Source: Phaseolus vulgaris
Taxonomy: Eukaryota; Streptophyta; Magnoliopsida; Fabales; Fabaceae
Direction of reading: 5' to 3'
NCBI RefSeq assembly: GCF_000499845.2
Contig: NC_023756.2
Coordinates: 31,711,660-31,775,659, forward strand
DNA: 64,000 nucleotides
The notes beneath the pieces are model-generated. The model did no database searches, was not told the origin of the DNA, and saw only the letters and a program-made list of their open reading frames with translations. This document shows, piece by piece, positions 1-11,317 of the stretch (positions are counted from its first letter, which is position 1; every line of letters starts with the position of its first letter). The translations under genes were made by a program, and so were the position numbers.

Positions 1-2364
1 TCTCTTGAGCATGGAGAAGGTCGTCAGTAACCTTCTTGGATTCTGTTTGAGCTTGGGCCAACTCGGCAGCCATCTTCCCTTTCTCCTTGTTTGCCTCGGC
101 GAGATCAGCCATGGCGTCGTCTCTCGCTTTCTCTACTTGCCCAAGTAGCTTCTCGCGGTCGATTGACCTTTGCTCCAGTTTTTGTACCTTATCGGCATTA
201 GCTTGAATGTGAGCCTCCAGGTCGCTCGCCTTGGTGCGCAGAGGCACGATTTTGCTTTCTAGCTCAACTTTCTCTTGGGCAAGTTCATGGACTTTGCGGC
301 GAAGGTCAGCAGCTTCCTTGCGCGCCAGCCTAAGCTCGGTACTCAGGGCATCCTCTACTCGAGAGTGTTCCATTTCCGCGAGCGTCAGGCTGAATGACAC
401 CTTCTCCACCTCAACCTTCATAGTGCTATTTTCGGTCTTGAGGTTGTAGAGATCGTCTTGAAGCCGCCTGGTGGAGCTCTCCACAGCCCTCGTTATGATC
501 GATGGGATATCCTCTGCAATGGTTTTGAGTTTGGCGGTCAGAGGTTCCCACATCCTTGTGACTTCAAGGGATAGGTTGGATGCCTGGAGAGGCGCCAGGG
601 GGGCTTGTGGAGGGTTCTCGCCGCCACCTTCCTTAGCAGGGTTTTCAGGGTTTGCTTCCTGGCGTGGCGACGCAACCGGGGACTCGGTAATTAGAATTGG
701 GGAGGTGTGAGCAACCTCATCCCCGGTCGGAACGTTCTCTGCAGCTGAAGCATTTGAAGGAGGGCCCCCTCCAGCTGAGATGTGGGGCGTAGAGGCACTC
801 GGGGGGTCCTCCAGAAAGTTTGGCTCTTGAGCCTCAACTGCTGGTGGCGCAGTGGCTAGTGGAGTTGCTTGGACTGGTGGTGAAGGGGCTGGTGGTGTTG
901 GCGATGAGGGAGGAGGAGCAGGTGTTGATGGTGGTGTTGAAGCTGGAAGAGGGGGTGGGGCAGGTGGAGAAGGTGGTGCCACCCTTTTCCTCTTTGTAAC
1001 GAGGCCATCCTCAGTGACCTCGTCGTCCTCTTCCTCCTCCTCTTGGACGACTTGGGGGGCTTTTCGCTTTGGCCTTTTAAGGACCAGTTTCTTTCGTTGG
1101 GTGGGCTCCTTGGGCGGTGATCGCCCATGAATGATGGCCTTCTCGACCGCCGAGTTGGGCACCGTCTGGGAACCGGTCGCCAACCCGTGGTTGCGGGCGA
1201 GCGCCTTCAAGTCGGCGAGCATGTTCTTACCCAACATGGTATCTGCATGAAACGAAGGTGCATGAGTTAGCTCAAAGGGGAAAAAGATTAGTGTAAAAGG
1301 CAATGAGACAGCAAAAACAGGCATATGCAGAAAAGATAAAACCAAAGTCTTGTGCGTGTCGCACAAGACGCCCAGAAACAATATCAGCAACAATGTCAAG
1401 ACAAGAGTGTAGCGTCCTGACCTATTTGGAATTCCAACTGGTCCTCAAAGAACTCGAAGGAGATCAGGGTGGGGGTCAAGAATGTTATGTGGGCATCTGC
1501 CACCCTCTTCCAGAATAGGTAAAGGTCCCGGTCCAAAGCTCCCATGCTATCAGGACTTCTGGGCCTCCTGAAGCAGCTCTTGGACTCCTTTTTCCCCTTG
1601 TCTACCCAGTACAAGGGGAAACCGTCGAGAAGGGAAGTGTCTTTGTCATTTGCGCGAACCTGGATGAACTTCCCCTTCCAATCCTTGTACGACTGCTGGA
1701 AGATGGTGAAAATGGATCTCCCAGCAATGGCATTCAGGCTGACCCACAGGCGATCTCCTGGGTGCTTGGCCTCAAACAGAAATAAGAACACGTCCACTGA
1801 CGCGGGCAACCCCAGGTGGGCGCACGTTATCTCGAAGGCTCGGACGAACGCCCAGCTGTTGGGGTGAAGCTGGGCGGCAGCGATGTTGAGCTCGGTTAAG
1901 AGTTCCCTCTCAAATCGAGTAAGAGGGAACCTGAGCTTGACCTTCTTGAAGAAAGTGGTGTAGACGAAGCAGAAGGGCCCATCGGCGCTCACTTTGTCAT
2001 CGGCGCACACTGGCAGAGCGGCGGGGCAAGGCAGCACCATCATTCTCTCATCGTGCTCCTTGTGAAACGATTGGTGGGCCTCGTCCCCATTGGTCAATCG
2101 CAGAACCGCTCCCGCAGTGTTCACCGACGAGGTTTCCTTTAAGAGGGTTGGGTTAGCCCATGGGTATAAAGTCTTGAAGTCTGGCAGAGGGATGGGGGCT
2201 CCTCCAGCGTTAGATGGAGTCGCCTGAGCCAGGGCAGTTTGGGAAGATGCAGGCCTCACAGCCTGCGAAGAGGGAGCACCACGAACTTGCGTTGAGTCGT
2301 GTGCTTGTGAAGGAGGGTTTCGCACTGATGGAGGGGGGTTCAGGGTAATCTTGGTGCGAGTCAT
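1..2364 (-). CDS. Antisense ORF of a Tat-A retrotransposon (Transposase_28-like domain plus coiled coil), cut by window edge
   Basis: A two-exon gene lies on the strand opposite to the element that carries it, whose polypurine tract and 3' LTR follow at 2951-3747 in plus orientation. Exon 1 is 2364-1422 (ATG at 2364, about 314 codons, open throughout). An intron of about 180 bp (GT at 1421, AG at 1243) joins to exon 2 at 1242, which runs off the window. Exon 1 starts MTRTKITLNPPP, has a Ser/Pro-rich tail of about 80 residues, then a compact domain with blocks LRFPLTRFERELL, NSWAFVRAFEITCAHLGLP and RRPRSPDSMG. It resembles the plant gypsy-type transposon domain Transposase_28 (recalled, not searched). 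Exon 2 has a basic patch, an acidic run, Pro-rich repeats and a long coiled coil reaching the edge. The splice sites are inferred by matching several copies in this window. The function is unknown; antisense extra ORFs are known in Tat-lineage elements. Confidence 0.7.
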
Positions 2365-2700
2365 GGTAGCAACTGCAAAGGAAGAAGAAAGAGAAAGAAT
2401 AATAATCAGGAGGGTTACAAAGGCTGACTCGATCATAGAAGGAAGGTGAAAGACGAACGAATGTGAGTTCGTTGCGACGATCGACAAAGCCCTAAGTTAC
2501 GCAGAAGGAGAAATGGAAAAACAGCCCACAGCGTATGCACCAGACAGTTACAAGATGATGCAAATCGGTGAAAATGCAAGGGAACCCAGCAGATGAAGGA
2601 AAGTAGTTACCTTTCGATGATCAGGAGAACGTCGAAGGGAGGTGGTGATCTAGAGCGTCGAGGAACGTCGAGAGCTTTCGCTGAAGGAAATGAGAGCGTA
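2365..2700 (-). promoter_or_regulatory. 5' leader of the antisense gene with a 5'-UTR intron
   Basis: Upstream of the ATG at 2364 is an inferred leader intron of 238 bp. The donor is CGAAAG|GTAACT (GT at 2610-2609) and the acceptor is CCTTTGCAG, ending at 2373. The same pair is present in the inverted copy at 3803-4038 (236 bp), and the acceptor also at 18063 and near 25413. The ORF stays open through this intron up to 2487, but the conserved splice sites favour starting at 2364. No convincing TATA box was seen upstream on this strand. Confidence 0.5.
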
Positions 2701-2965
2701 TGCAAGTGTGAAGAAAGTGATGGAACAGTAGGAGCGTAAGGGGTTTAAGGGTTTTCGAAATAAGTTTTGGAAGCGCTAACGGCAGATAAAGAGAGCCGTT
2801 GATGAAGCCACGTGTCGAGCGATCGGTGAAGGGTTTGGTGGAGCGTCAGAGCAGCAGAAAGTACGATCGCTTGGAATTCTGCGTCAGTGCCACGTAGATC
2901 GGTGTTGACGAGGGCTCTTTCAATCTTTTCGCTAGACAAGTCTTCGCTTAAGACTGGGGGGCTTG
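2701..2965 (+). other. Tat-A 3' untranslated segment ending in a polypurine tract
   Basis: This is a non-coding segment between the antisense gene promoter and the 3' LTR. It ends with AGACTGGGGGG at 2951-2961, immediately upstream of the LTR, which is the expected plus-strand priming tract. The same tract precedes the LTRs starting at 18627, 26007, 27297 and 60876. Confidence 0.75.
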
Positions 2966-3747
2966 TGTACCGCCCTGGTGGACAGGCGTGATGACGTGGC
3001 ATCCTGCCACAGTGTAGGCGTGTTGACAAGGCGCCAGGTTGGTAGATAGGAAGGAAGTCGGGAGGCACGTGTGGTCGCCGATTGTTAAGTTGGCGTGTTC
3101 CGATTCCCAGTTTACCAGAATAGGCGATCGCCAGGTTGAAGATGAAGTCGCCAGATGTAGACTCAGGCGACCAGGCAGTCGGAGATCGCCAGAATAAGCA
3201 CATCGCCGAAGACGAAGGAGAAGCAGATTATGAAGGCGGCCGACGAGACCACAGGGAAGGTGTATGAAGGCCCTAACTCGCCAGTTTCAGTAGAGATCGC
3301 ACTCCTAAGTTAGCTATGCACTGGGCAGCACCATGCATAAGTAACTTAGCCAAAATAAGAGTAGAAGCAGCGCCAAGTCAGGGAGCCTCCAGATGATGGC
3401 ACGTGTACAGTTGGATGCGAGCCACGTGTCCAAGTCTGTAACTGCCAGGAGAGAGAAAACCACCAGGTATATAAGAGTTCTTAACAGATTTTCTGAGGTA
3501 CGCACGTTCAGTTCATACACTTTACGCTTGCGAGAGAGAGAGAGAGGATTTGCACGGTTCTCGTTCTTAGTATTTGGTGATACCGTCACTGACTTGAGCG
3601 TCGGAGTGCGATCGGCCGCAGCGGCGCCGTATCGTTTCTTTGCAGGTTCTTGAGATAGATCCAGAGGAGGAACGGAAGTGAGAAGCGGCGCGCACGTTGA
3701 TCCTTTGACGAGGCATTCTCCAGCGCTCCGGTCAACAGGCAGGATCA
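2966..3747 (+). repeat. Tat-A 3' LTR
   Basis: A 782-bp LTR starts TGTACCGCCC and ends GGCAGGATCA. It contains a TATA box TATATAAG at 3468-3475, G-box-like CCACGTGT at about 3422, and near 3594-3640 a GC-rich block shared with the other Tat LTR families. It abuts the polypurine tract on the left. On the right it runs directly into an inverted fragment of the same family without a recognisable target duplication. Confidence 0.85.
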
Positions 3748-4787
3748 ACTCTCAACGCTCCAGATCACCATCCTCCTCCATCGTCTTCCTAATCATCGAA
3801 AGGTAACTACTTTCCTTCATCTGCTGGGTTTCCTTGCATTTTTACCGATTTGCATCATCCTGTAACTGCCTGGTGCATACGCTGTGGGTTGTTTTCCATT
3901 TCTCCTTCTTCGTAACTTTGGGCTGTGTCGATCGTCGCAACGAACTCACGTTCGTTCGTCTTTCACCTTCCTACTCTGATCGAGTCAGCCTTTGTAACCC
4001 TCCTGACTATTTTTTTTTTCTTTCTTCTTCCTTTGCAGTTGCTATCATGACTCGTACCAAGATTACCCCGAACCCCCCTCCATCAGCGCGAAACCCTCCT
4101 TCACAAGCACACGACTCAACACAAGTTCGTGGTGCTTCCTCTTCGCAGGCTGAGAGGCCTGCATCTTCCCAAACTGCCCTGGCTCAGGCGACTCCATCTA
4201 ACGCTGGAGGAGCCCCCGCTCCTCTGCCAGACTTCAAAACGGTATACCCCTGGGCTAACCCAACCCTTCTAAAGGAGACCTCGTTGGTGAATACTGCGGG
4301 AGCAGTTCTGCGCTTGACTAAGGGGGACGAAGCCTATCAATCATTTCACAAGGAGCACGATGAGAGAATGATGGTGCTGCCTTGCCCCGCCGCTCTGCCA
4401 GTGTGTGCTGATGACAAAGTAAGCGTCGACGGGCCCTTCTGCTTCGTCTACACCACTTTCTTCAAGAAGGTCAAACTCAGGTTCCCTCTCACCCGATTCG
4501 AGAGGGAACTCTTGACCGAGCTCAACATCGCTGCCGCCCAGCTTCACCCCAACAGCTGGGCGTTTGTTCGAGCCTTTGAAATAACGTGCGCCCACCTGGG
4601 TTTGCCTGCATCGGTGGACGTGTTTTTGTTTCTGTTTGAGGCCAAGCACCCAGGCGACCGCCTGTGGGTCAGCCTGAATGCCATCGCTGGGAGGTCCATT
4701 TTCACCATCTTCCAGCAATCGTACAAGGACTGGAAGGGGAAGTTCATCCAAGTACGTGCAAACGATAAAGACACTTCCCTTCTCGAC
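3748..4787 (+). pseudogene. Truncated antisense ORF (Transposase_28-like) of an inverted Tat-A copy
   Basis: This is the same gene as at 1-2364 but on the plus strand, because this element copy is inverted. The leader exon ends at 3802, the leader intron is 3803-4038 and the ATG is at 4047. The coding sequence closely matches the 2364-1422 exon (MTRTKIT start, LRFPLTRFERELL, NSWAFVRAFEITCAHL) but stops at 4787 after DTSLLDG. There it joins, in opposite sense, the protease region of the same element. The later part of exon 1 and all of exon 2 are missing. A plus-strand reading frame runs on to 5120, but that tail is only the complement of gag and protease. Confidence 0.7.
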
Positions 4788-6371
4788 GGCTCCTTGGTCC
4801 ACCAGAACTCGGTGGACCTTCCTCCCTGCTGTTATCAACCAAATAACTATGGGATCGTTGTCGTGAGGCACAACGTCCCGAAGATCCTGCTTTGTGAACG
4901 TAATGTCCACTTCCGGCGAGTGATCTTCAAACATGTCCACTGCCATCACCTATCGCGCATACTTTTTCCTCTGCGATGCGGTGCATCCACCACCTGCGAA
5001 ACCCCCTGCAATGGTGTGGATCTCCCCATGGATTGGCATCTCGTGTTGCTGGGTTTCTCCACCTGCTGGCTGGGAACTCGACGCTCCCCCCGTCCTTCTA
5101 TCCAGCAGATAGTCGTTTAGGAACCCGCTCTTAACCAGATCGTCGAGCTGGTATCCTAAAGACAAACACGAGTCCAGGTTGTGGCCAAAACACTGGTGGA
5201 ACTCGCACCAGGCGTCCGGCTTTGACCCCAGCACCTTGTCTCCCACCTTCTCGGGCGCCTTCAACCTAGCAGATATGTTAGGGATAGCGATCAGGTCCGC
5301 TAGTCCCATGACAAATTTGTGCTTAGGCGGGCGATTGTATTCCTGGCGTGCTGGTTGTTGGCGCGCTTGGCTTCTTCCCTTATTTCTCCTATCGTAAGGA
5401 TAGCGAGTCCTTTGGTCTTTCCTGGCCGCCGCCGCCGTTTCCAGCACCCTCTGCGGCTGGATCCTGGTCTAGGCGCGTGGCCTGGCGGGAGCCACGCTGC
5501 TTCTCTTCTCGGCGACTTCACTCTCGTCGGCGATGTGGGCCACCGCAAGTCGCCTGACTTCAGCAAACGTCGCTGGATGAGCCCTGATGAAGGCCTCGCA
5601 GAATGGCCCTGGCTGCACGCCCTTTTTGAAGGCATAGACCAGCATTTCTTCATCCTTGGCCGGCGATCTGTCCATCTACGCTCCGAAGCGATTGAGGTAG
5701 TCTCTGAGGGACTCCCCATGGTACTGCCTTATATCAAACAGATCATAGGACACCCTCGGCGGTGCCTTATTCACAATGTACTGCTCGACAAAGATTTTTG
5801 AGAATTGTTGAAAATTGGTTATGTGGCCATTAGGCAGGCTCACAAACCACTCCATCGCCGTTCCCTGGAGCGTACTCACGAACATCTTGCAGTAGACGGC
5901 ATCTGACCCTCCCGACAGCATCATCTGCGTGTGGAACGTGGTCAGATGAGCCTCTGGATCCTCCACACCGGTAAAAACAGCTTTAACCGGAACCACGCTC
6001 GTAGGAATTGGCGTGTCGGTAATCGCCTGAACAAAAGGCATCGGGAACACACGAGGTGGCGTCGACGGTGCCACCTCTTCAGCAGAAGAACGTCCCTGCT
6101 GCTCCTGAAGAGCTCGACGCAGCTCCTCAGTTACTTTGCTGAGCTCGTCGTTCCTGGCGCGAGAGGCGACCAGGTCCTCATGTATCCTTGCCTGCTCTAC
6201 GCGCGAGGCTTCCACAGTTGCCTGCAACGCGCGCATCATCTCTGCCATCTGCGCCATGGTCATGGCGGCGTCGCCTTCAGCTGCGACAGGCGCCACGGGA
6301 CTGGAACGATTGCTTCTCATTTTTCTCATTAACTTCAGCGAACCACAGAGATACAGTAAACAACACTTCAA
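4788..6371 (-). pseudogene. gag: Tat-A gag and start of protease, degraded, pol deleted
   Basis: The minus-strand gag begins near 6371 with a coiled-coil region (TMAQMAEMMRALQ, then EELRRALQEQQG) followed by the capsid-like retrotransposon gag domain with AVFTGVEDPEAHL, TAMEWFVSLP and GESLRDYLNRF. A TAG interrupts it at about 5676 (a CAG-to-TAG change is likely) and a frameshift occurs near 5460. The C-terminal part carries a CX5HX4C-type cluster (WCEFHQCFGHNLDSC). The protease follows with ITAGRKVHRVLVDQG, reaching its active-site region at about 4790. The sequence then jumps into the antisense ORF, so reverse transcriptase, RNase H and integrase are all absent. The copy is non-functional. 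Confidence 0.75.
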
Positions 6372-6734
6372 CCACGATCGAATCAGCGATCAACCGGAGA
6401 AAACTCAAGAAACTGTGCAAGAACTTCAAGAACACCGCAAACCTTCGCAGAAAATCACAGCTTCACCAAAAACCACCGTTTCCCCGCGAACAACCAAACA
6501 AACGAAAGAACTCGAATCCACCGAACGGATTGCGTGCAAGCAACAAAAAACCTCACTCCACCGATCGAAAAGCCAAACGAACGGTTCAAAACGCAAACTT
6601 CACCGAACGAAGCTCAAAGAAACTGCGAACGACGGTTGCACCAGCACACAACCGCGCAGAAGACCTCGAAAACTTCCACGAACTCACGCTGTGGATGGGA
6701 GCAAGTTTTACACGGCCCCACGGTGGGCGCCTGA
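6372..6734 (-). other. Tat-A leader with putative primer binding site
   Basis: This is an untranslated leader between the 5' LTR and gag, with A-rich runs on the plus strand. Directly after the LTR end, on the minus strand, is GGCGCCCACCGTGGGG (6714-6731), at the position expected for the tRNA primer binding site with a spacer of about 3 nt. I did not identify the tRNA with confidence. Confidence 0.55.
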
Positions 6735-7512
6735 TGATCCTGCCTGTTGACCGGAGCGCTGGAGAATGCCTCCTCAAAGGATCGACGTGCGCACCGCTTC
6801 TCACCTCCGTTCCTCCTTGGGATCTATCTCAAGAACCTGCAAAGAAACGATACGGCGCCGCTGCGGCCGATCGCACTCCGACGCTCAAGTCAGTGACGGT
6901 ATCACCAAATACTAAGAACGAGAACCGTGCAAATCCTCTCTCCCTCGCAAGCGTCAAGTGTATGAACTGAACGTGCGTACCTCAGAAAGTTTGTTAAGAG
7001 CTCTTATATACCTGGTGACTTTCTCTCTCCTGGCAGTTGCAGACTTGGACACGTGGCCCGCATCCAACCGTACACGTGCCATCATTTGGAGGCTCCCTGA
7101 CTTGGCGCTGCTTCTACTCTTATTTTGGCTAAGTTACGTATGCATGGTACTGCCCAGTGCATAGCAAACTTAGGAGTGCGATCTCTACCGAAACTGGCGA
7201 GTTAGGGCCTTCATACACCTTCCCTGTGGTCTCGCCGGCCGCCTTCATAATCTGCTTCTCTTTCATCTTTGGCGATGTGCTTGTTCTGGCGATCTCCGAC
7301 TGCTTGGTCGCCTGAGTCTACATCTGGCGACTTCATCTTCAACCTGGCGACCGCCTATTCTGGTAAACTGGAAATCGGAACACGCCAACTTAATAATCGG
7401 CGACTACACGTGCCTCCCGACTTCCTTCCTATCTGCCAACCTGGCGCCTTGTTAACACGCCTACACTGTATCAGGGTGCCACGTCATCACGCCCGATCAC
7501 CAGGGCGGTACA
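6735..7512 (-). repeat. Tat-A 5' LTR (inverted copy)
   Basis: This 778-bp LTR is the reverse complement of the 2966-3747 LTR, with plus-strand ends TGATCCTGCC and GGGCGGTACA. The minus-strand TATA box reads CTTATATA on the plus strand at 7003-7010. The right flank (TGTGG onward) falls inside the protease coding region of a CRM-like element, so this Tat block is inserted there. Confidence 0.85.
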
Positions 7513-10500
7513 TGTGGCTAGTACAAGAGTAGTAGATAAGCTTGGATTGCCTACTATCTCTCATACAAAGCCCTACAAATTGCAATGGCTTAGTGAAGTA
7601 GGCGAAATCATTGTGAATAAGCAAGTCCTCATTCATTTCTCTATTGGAAAATACAAGGATGAGGTATTATGTAATGTTGTGCCCATGGAAGCAACACATG
7701 TTCTTTTGGGAAGGCCTTGGCAATATGATAGAAAAGTTTTGCATGATGGCTTTACCAATAAAATTTCTTTTGATTTCCATGGTCACAAGGTCATTCTAAA
7801 ATCTCTCTCTCCAAGAGAAGTCCATGAGGACCAAATTTTTATGAAGAAAAGGAGGGAGAGTGAAAAAGAAAAAACACATAAGCATACGCTTCTTATTTCT
7901 AGGCATGAGGTCCAAAGGGATATAGTGGCTCCCAATCCTATCTTCTTAGCTATTCCTAGACCTCTTAAGCTAGAACCACTTGTAGATAGTCCTCCTTCTT
8001 TGGATAATTTGGTAAAGAAGTTTCAAGATGTCTTTCAAGATCCTACAAAAGGCCTTCCACCTTTGAGAGGGATTGAACACCACCAAATTGATTTAATTCC
8101 GGGATCTTCTTTACCCAATCGTCCGGTCTATAGGACCAATCCAAGTGAAACCAAGGAAATTCGCCAACAAATTGAGGAATTGATTGCTAAAGGTTGGGTC
8201 CAAGATAGCATGAGCCCTTGTGTTATGCCTATTATCCTTGTCCCTAAGAAAGATGGCACATGGAGGATGTGTTCGGATTGTAGGGCTATCAATAACATTA
8301 CAATTAAGTATAGGCATCCCATACCTAGGCTTGATGATTTGTTGGATGAATTGCATGGTTCAAATTTTTTTACAAAGATTGATCTTAAAAGTGGCTACAA
8401 TCAAATCCGTATAAAACCGGGTGATGAATGGAAGACGGCTTTCAAGACCAACTTTGGTTTATATAAGTGGTTAGTTATGCCATTTGGTTTAACTAATGCT
8501 CCATGTACTTTCATGCGCCTCATGCATCATGTTTTAAGAACATTCATTGACAAGTTTTTTGTTGTTTATTTTGATTATATCCTCATTTATAGCTTGTCTT
8601 TGTATGACCATAGGATGCATGTTAGACAAGTCTTGGAAACCCTTAGGAAGGAACATTTGTATGCTAACCTTGTTAAATGTATGTTTGCACTTGATCATAT
8701 AGAATTCCTAGGGTTTGTTGTGAGTAGTAAAGGGGTCCATGTGGATCGAGCTAAGGTTGTGGCCATTCAAAATTGGCCTACACCTACAAATGTGAATGAG
8801 GTCCGAAGTTTTCATGGTCTTGCTTCTTTTAATAGAAGATTTGTATCCAACTTCGGTACCATAGCTACACCTCTCAATGATATAGTGAAAAAGGATGTGG
8901 TTTTTAAATGGGGAGAAGCACAACAAAATGCTTTTGATGTTTTGAAAGAAAAATTTACTAAAGCTCCCATCTTAGCCCTTCCTAATTTCGCTAAAACATT
9001 TGAGATTGAGTGTGATGCTTCAAGTATAGGCATTGGGGCTGTTCTTCTTCAAGAGGGCCACCCTATAGCTTATTTTAGTGAGAAATTGAAAGGAAGTCAT
9101 CTCAACTATTCCACTTATGATAAAGAATTGTATGCACTTGTTAGAGTTTTGTTTACTTGGCAACATTATCTTTTTCCTAAAGAGTTTGTGATTCATAGTG
9201 ATCATGAATCTCTTAAATATTTGAAAGCCAAAACAAACTTAACAAGAGGCATGCTAAGTGGGTGGAATTCCTTGAGCAATTTCCTTATGTGATCAAGCAT
9301 AAGCAAGGCAAAAATAATGTTATGGCCGATGCACTTTCTAGACGCTATGCCTTGCTAAATCTTTTGGGTTCTCAATTTCTTGGCTTTGATCACATTAAGG
9401 ATCTTTATCATGATGACCTTGATTTTTCTCTTATCTATCAAGAGTGTATCAAAGGAGGACACAAAGATTTTTTTATTCAAGATGGATTTCTTTTTAAAGG
9501 AAAACGTCTTTGTGTTCTTCAATGCTCCATTAGTTTATCTCTTGTTAGAGAAGCACATGAGGGAGGCTTAATGGGTCACTTTGGGGTTGCAAAAACTTTG
9601 GATGTGTTACATGAGCATTTTTTTGGCCTCATATGCATAAACATGTTCATAGTTTGTGTGAAAAATGCATAGCTTGCCGAAAAGCTAAGTCTAGATTGCA
9701 TCCCCATGGTTTATATACTCCTCTCCCTATCCCTTCAATGCCTTGGGTTGACATTTCTATGGATTTCATATTAGGATTACCCAAGACATCAAAGGGAAAG
9801 GATTCCATTTTTTGTGGTAGTGGATCGTTTTTCAAAGATGACTCACTTTATTCCTTGCCACAAAGTTGATGATGCATGTCATATTGCAAACCTCTTCTTT
9901 CAAGAAGTGGTTCGTTTGCATGGGATTCCTAAGACTATTGTGTCCGATAGGGATTCCAAGTTCTTGAGTCACTTTTGGAAGACCTTGTGGGGAAAGCTTG
10001 GTACTAAAACTTTTATTTTCTACCACTTGTCACCCACAAATCGATGGTCAAACCGAAGTGGTAAATAGAACTTTGGTACAAAAGTTGAGATGCTTTATTT
10101 CGGGAAATCCTAGAGTTTGGGAGAATTTACTACCACATGTTGAGTTTGCTTATAATTGTGTAGTAAACTCTACCACCTCACATTCTCCTTTTGAGGTTGT
10201 TTATGGGTTTAATCCCTTAACACCTCTTGATCTTCGTCCTATTCCCGTACTTGATGATGTCTTGTGCAAAGATGGGGATGAGAAGGCTTCTTTTGTGAAA
10301 AATTTGCATAAAGACATCAAGATGAGAATTGAGAAGAAGGTTGGCAAGTATGCTGAACTTGCCAATAAAAGTAGAAAAACATTGTTATTTGATGAGGGTG
10401 ATTGGGTTTGGCTTCACTTGAGGAAAGATCGTTTTCCTACTCAAAGGAAGTCCAAACTAATGCCTCGTGGTGATGGACCTTTCCAAGTCCTAAAGAGGAT

Positions 10501-10830
10501 TAATAACAATACTAATGAGTTAGATATGCCTGATACATACCTTGGTAGTAATACATTTAATATCAGTGATCTAACTCCTTTTACTGTAGGTCTCCAGAAT
10601 TCGTGGTCGAATTCTCTCCAACTCGGGGAGTATGATGGAGATCAAGATCAAGAAGAAATAGAGGCCAAAGATCAAGGACAAGAAGAGGTAAAGGCCGAAG
10701 TTGAAGAAGCTCAAAGAGACATTACCTTACCTCAAAGGCTTACAAGGAGCAAGTTTAAGGAATTAGGAAGTAGTGGTAGATTGTTTTCTCTCTTTATAGT
10801 GTCTTTTGTAAAATGTTTAAATACATAGTC
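7513..10830 (+). pseudogene. pol: CRM-like chromovirus protease-RT-RNase H-integrase, decayed
   Basis: This is a plus-strand Ty3/gypsy polyprotein missing gag and the protease active site, which were cut off by the Tat block at 7512. It starts inside the protease ([29 protein letters not shown]). Reverse transcriptase is at about 8050-8730 ([32 protein letters not shown]), RNase H at about 8950-9290 ([16 protein letters not shown]) and integrase at about 9540-10400 ([29 protein letters not shown]). The catalytic YFDD reads YFDY. Frameshifts occur near 9235, 9625, 9805 and 10005. The C-terminus ([11 protein letters not shown], then LPQRLTRSKF) extends into the 3' LTR, as in CRM-type elements. 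The lineage call is tentative. Confidence 0.85.
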
Positions 10831-11097
10831 TTTAGGAAGGTGCTTAGAGGGAAACATTAGACACCTCTTTTGTAAAGCATCTTTAGGCTTTAGCTTAGAA
10901 AATTCTATAAGCTTAGGCGTTAGCATTAGGAGAGGCGTTAGTGTAGAAGACTGTCGGGTTGCTTTGTAAAGCTAAATGACCGGCCCTTGCTCCTATAAAA
11001 GGAGGGCTTGGGTCCTTCATAATTCAGAATTGGAATTTGTAGTAACAAAACTCTCCCAAATTGGTGATTGAGTGTAATGAGAACTTGTCTTCTCCAA
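10633..11097 (+). repeat. Truncated CRM-like 3' LTR
   Basis: The LTR starts TGATGGAG right after the polypurine-like ACTCGGGGAG (10621-10630). It contains the last codons of pol, a TATA box TATAAAAGG (10994-11002) and the conserved segment around the transcription start. It aligns with the start of the complete minus copy at 19755-20772, but breaks off at about 11097 into SIRE-like DNA, losing about half its length. Confidence 0.7.
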
Positions 11098-11317
11098 ATA
11101 GGGGGAGATATATGCTGTGTTTAAGTTTCTGTTTTTTTAGTTGCTAAAACAGTATTTGGGATGTAATATTTTCTGATATTTAGCTCAGAAGTTTATTAAT
11201 GTTTATTTGTGCTAACCAAATATCAGAAGTTTTATGCTTTGTTGAAAACTATATCTTGCAGGAACTGCTTTAGATTCAATCAGGTACAACACAAGCATCA
11301 GGATTTGTCTTCATCAA
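11098..11317 (+). mobile_element. Fragment of SIRE-like internal 3' region
   Basis: The fragment starts AAATAGGGGGAGATATATGC and ends in ACACAAGCATCAGGATTTGT. It matches the complement of the SIRE-like internal sequence at 36945-36843 continuing into 31183-31050. It therefore represents the same stretch without the TR-GAG element that splits it there. It is non-coding and has been cut on both sides. Confidence 0.55.

Noticed and set aside
3834..5120. 428-codon plus-strand ORF read as one protein
   Set aside because: Only 4047-4787 is a real exon. The N-terminal part is leader intron and the C-terminal part is the complement of gag/protease.
6136..6970. Long plus-strand ORFs over the gag start and LTR
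   Set aside because: They are complements of a real minus-strand gag, leader and LTR, with compositional bias only.
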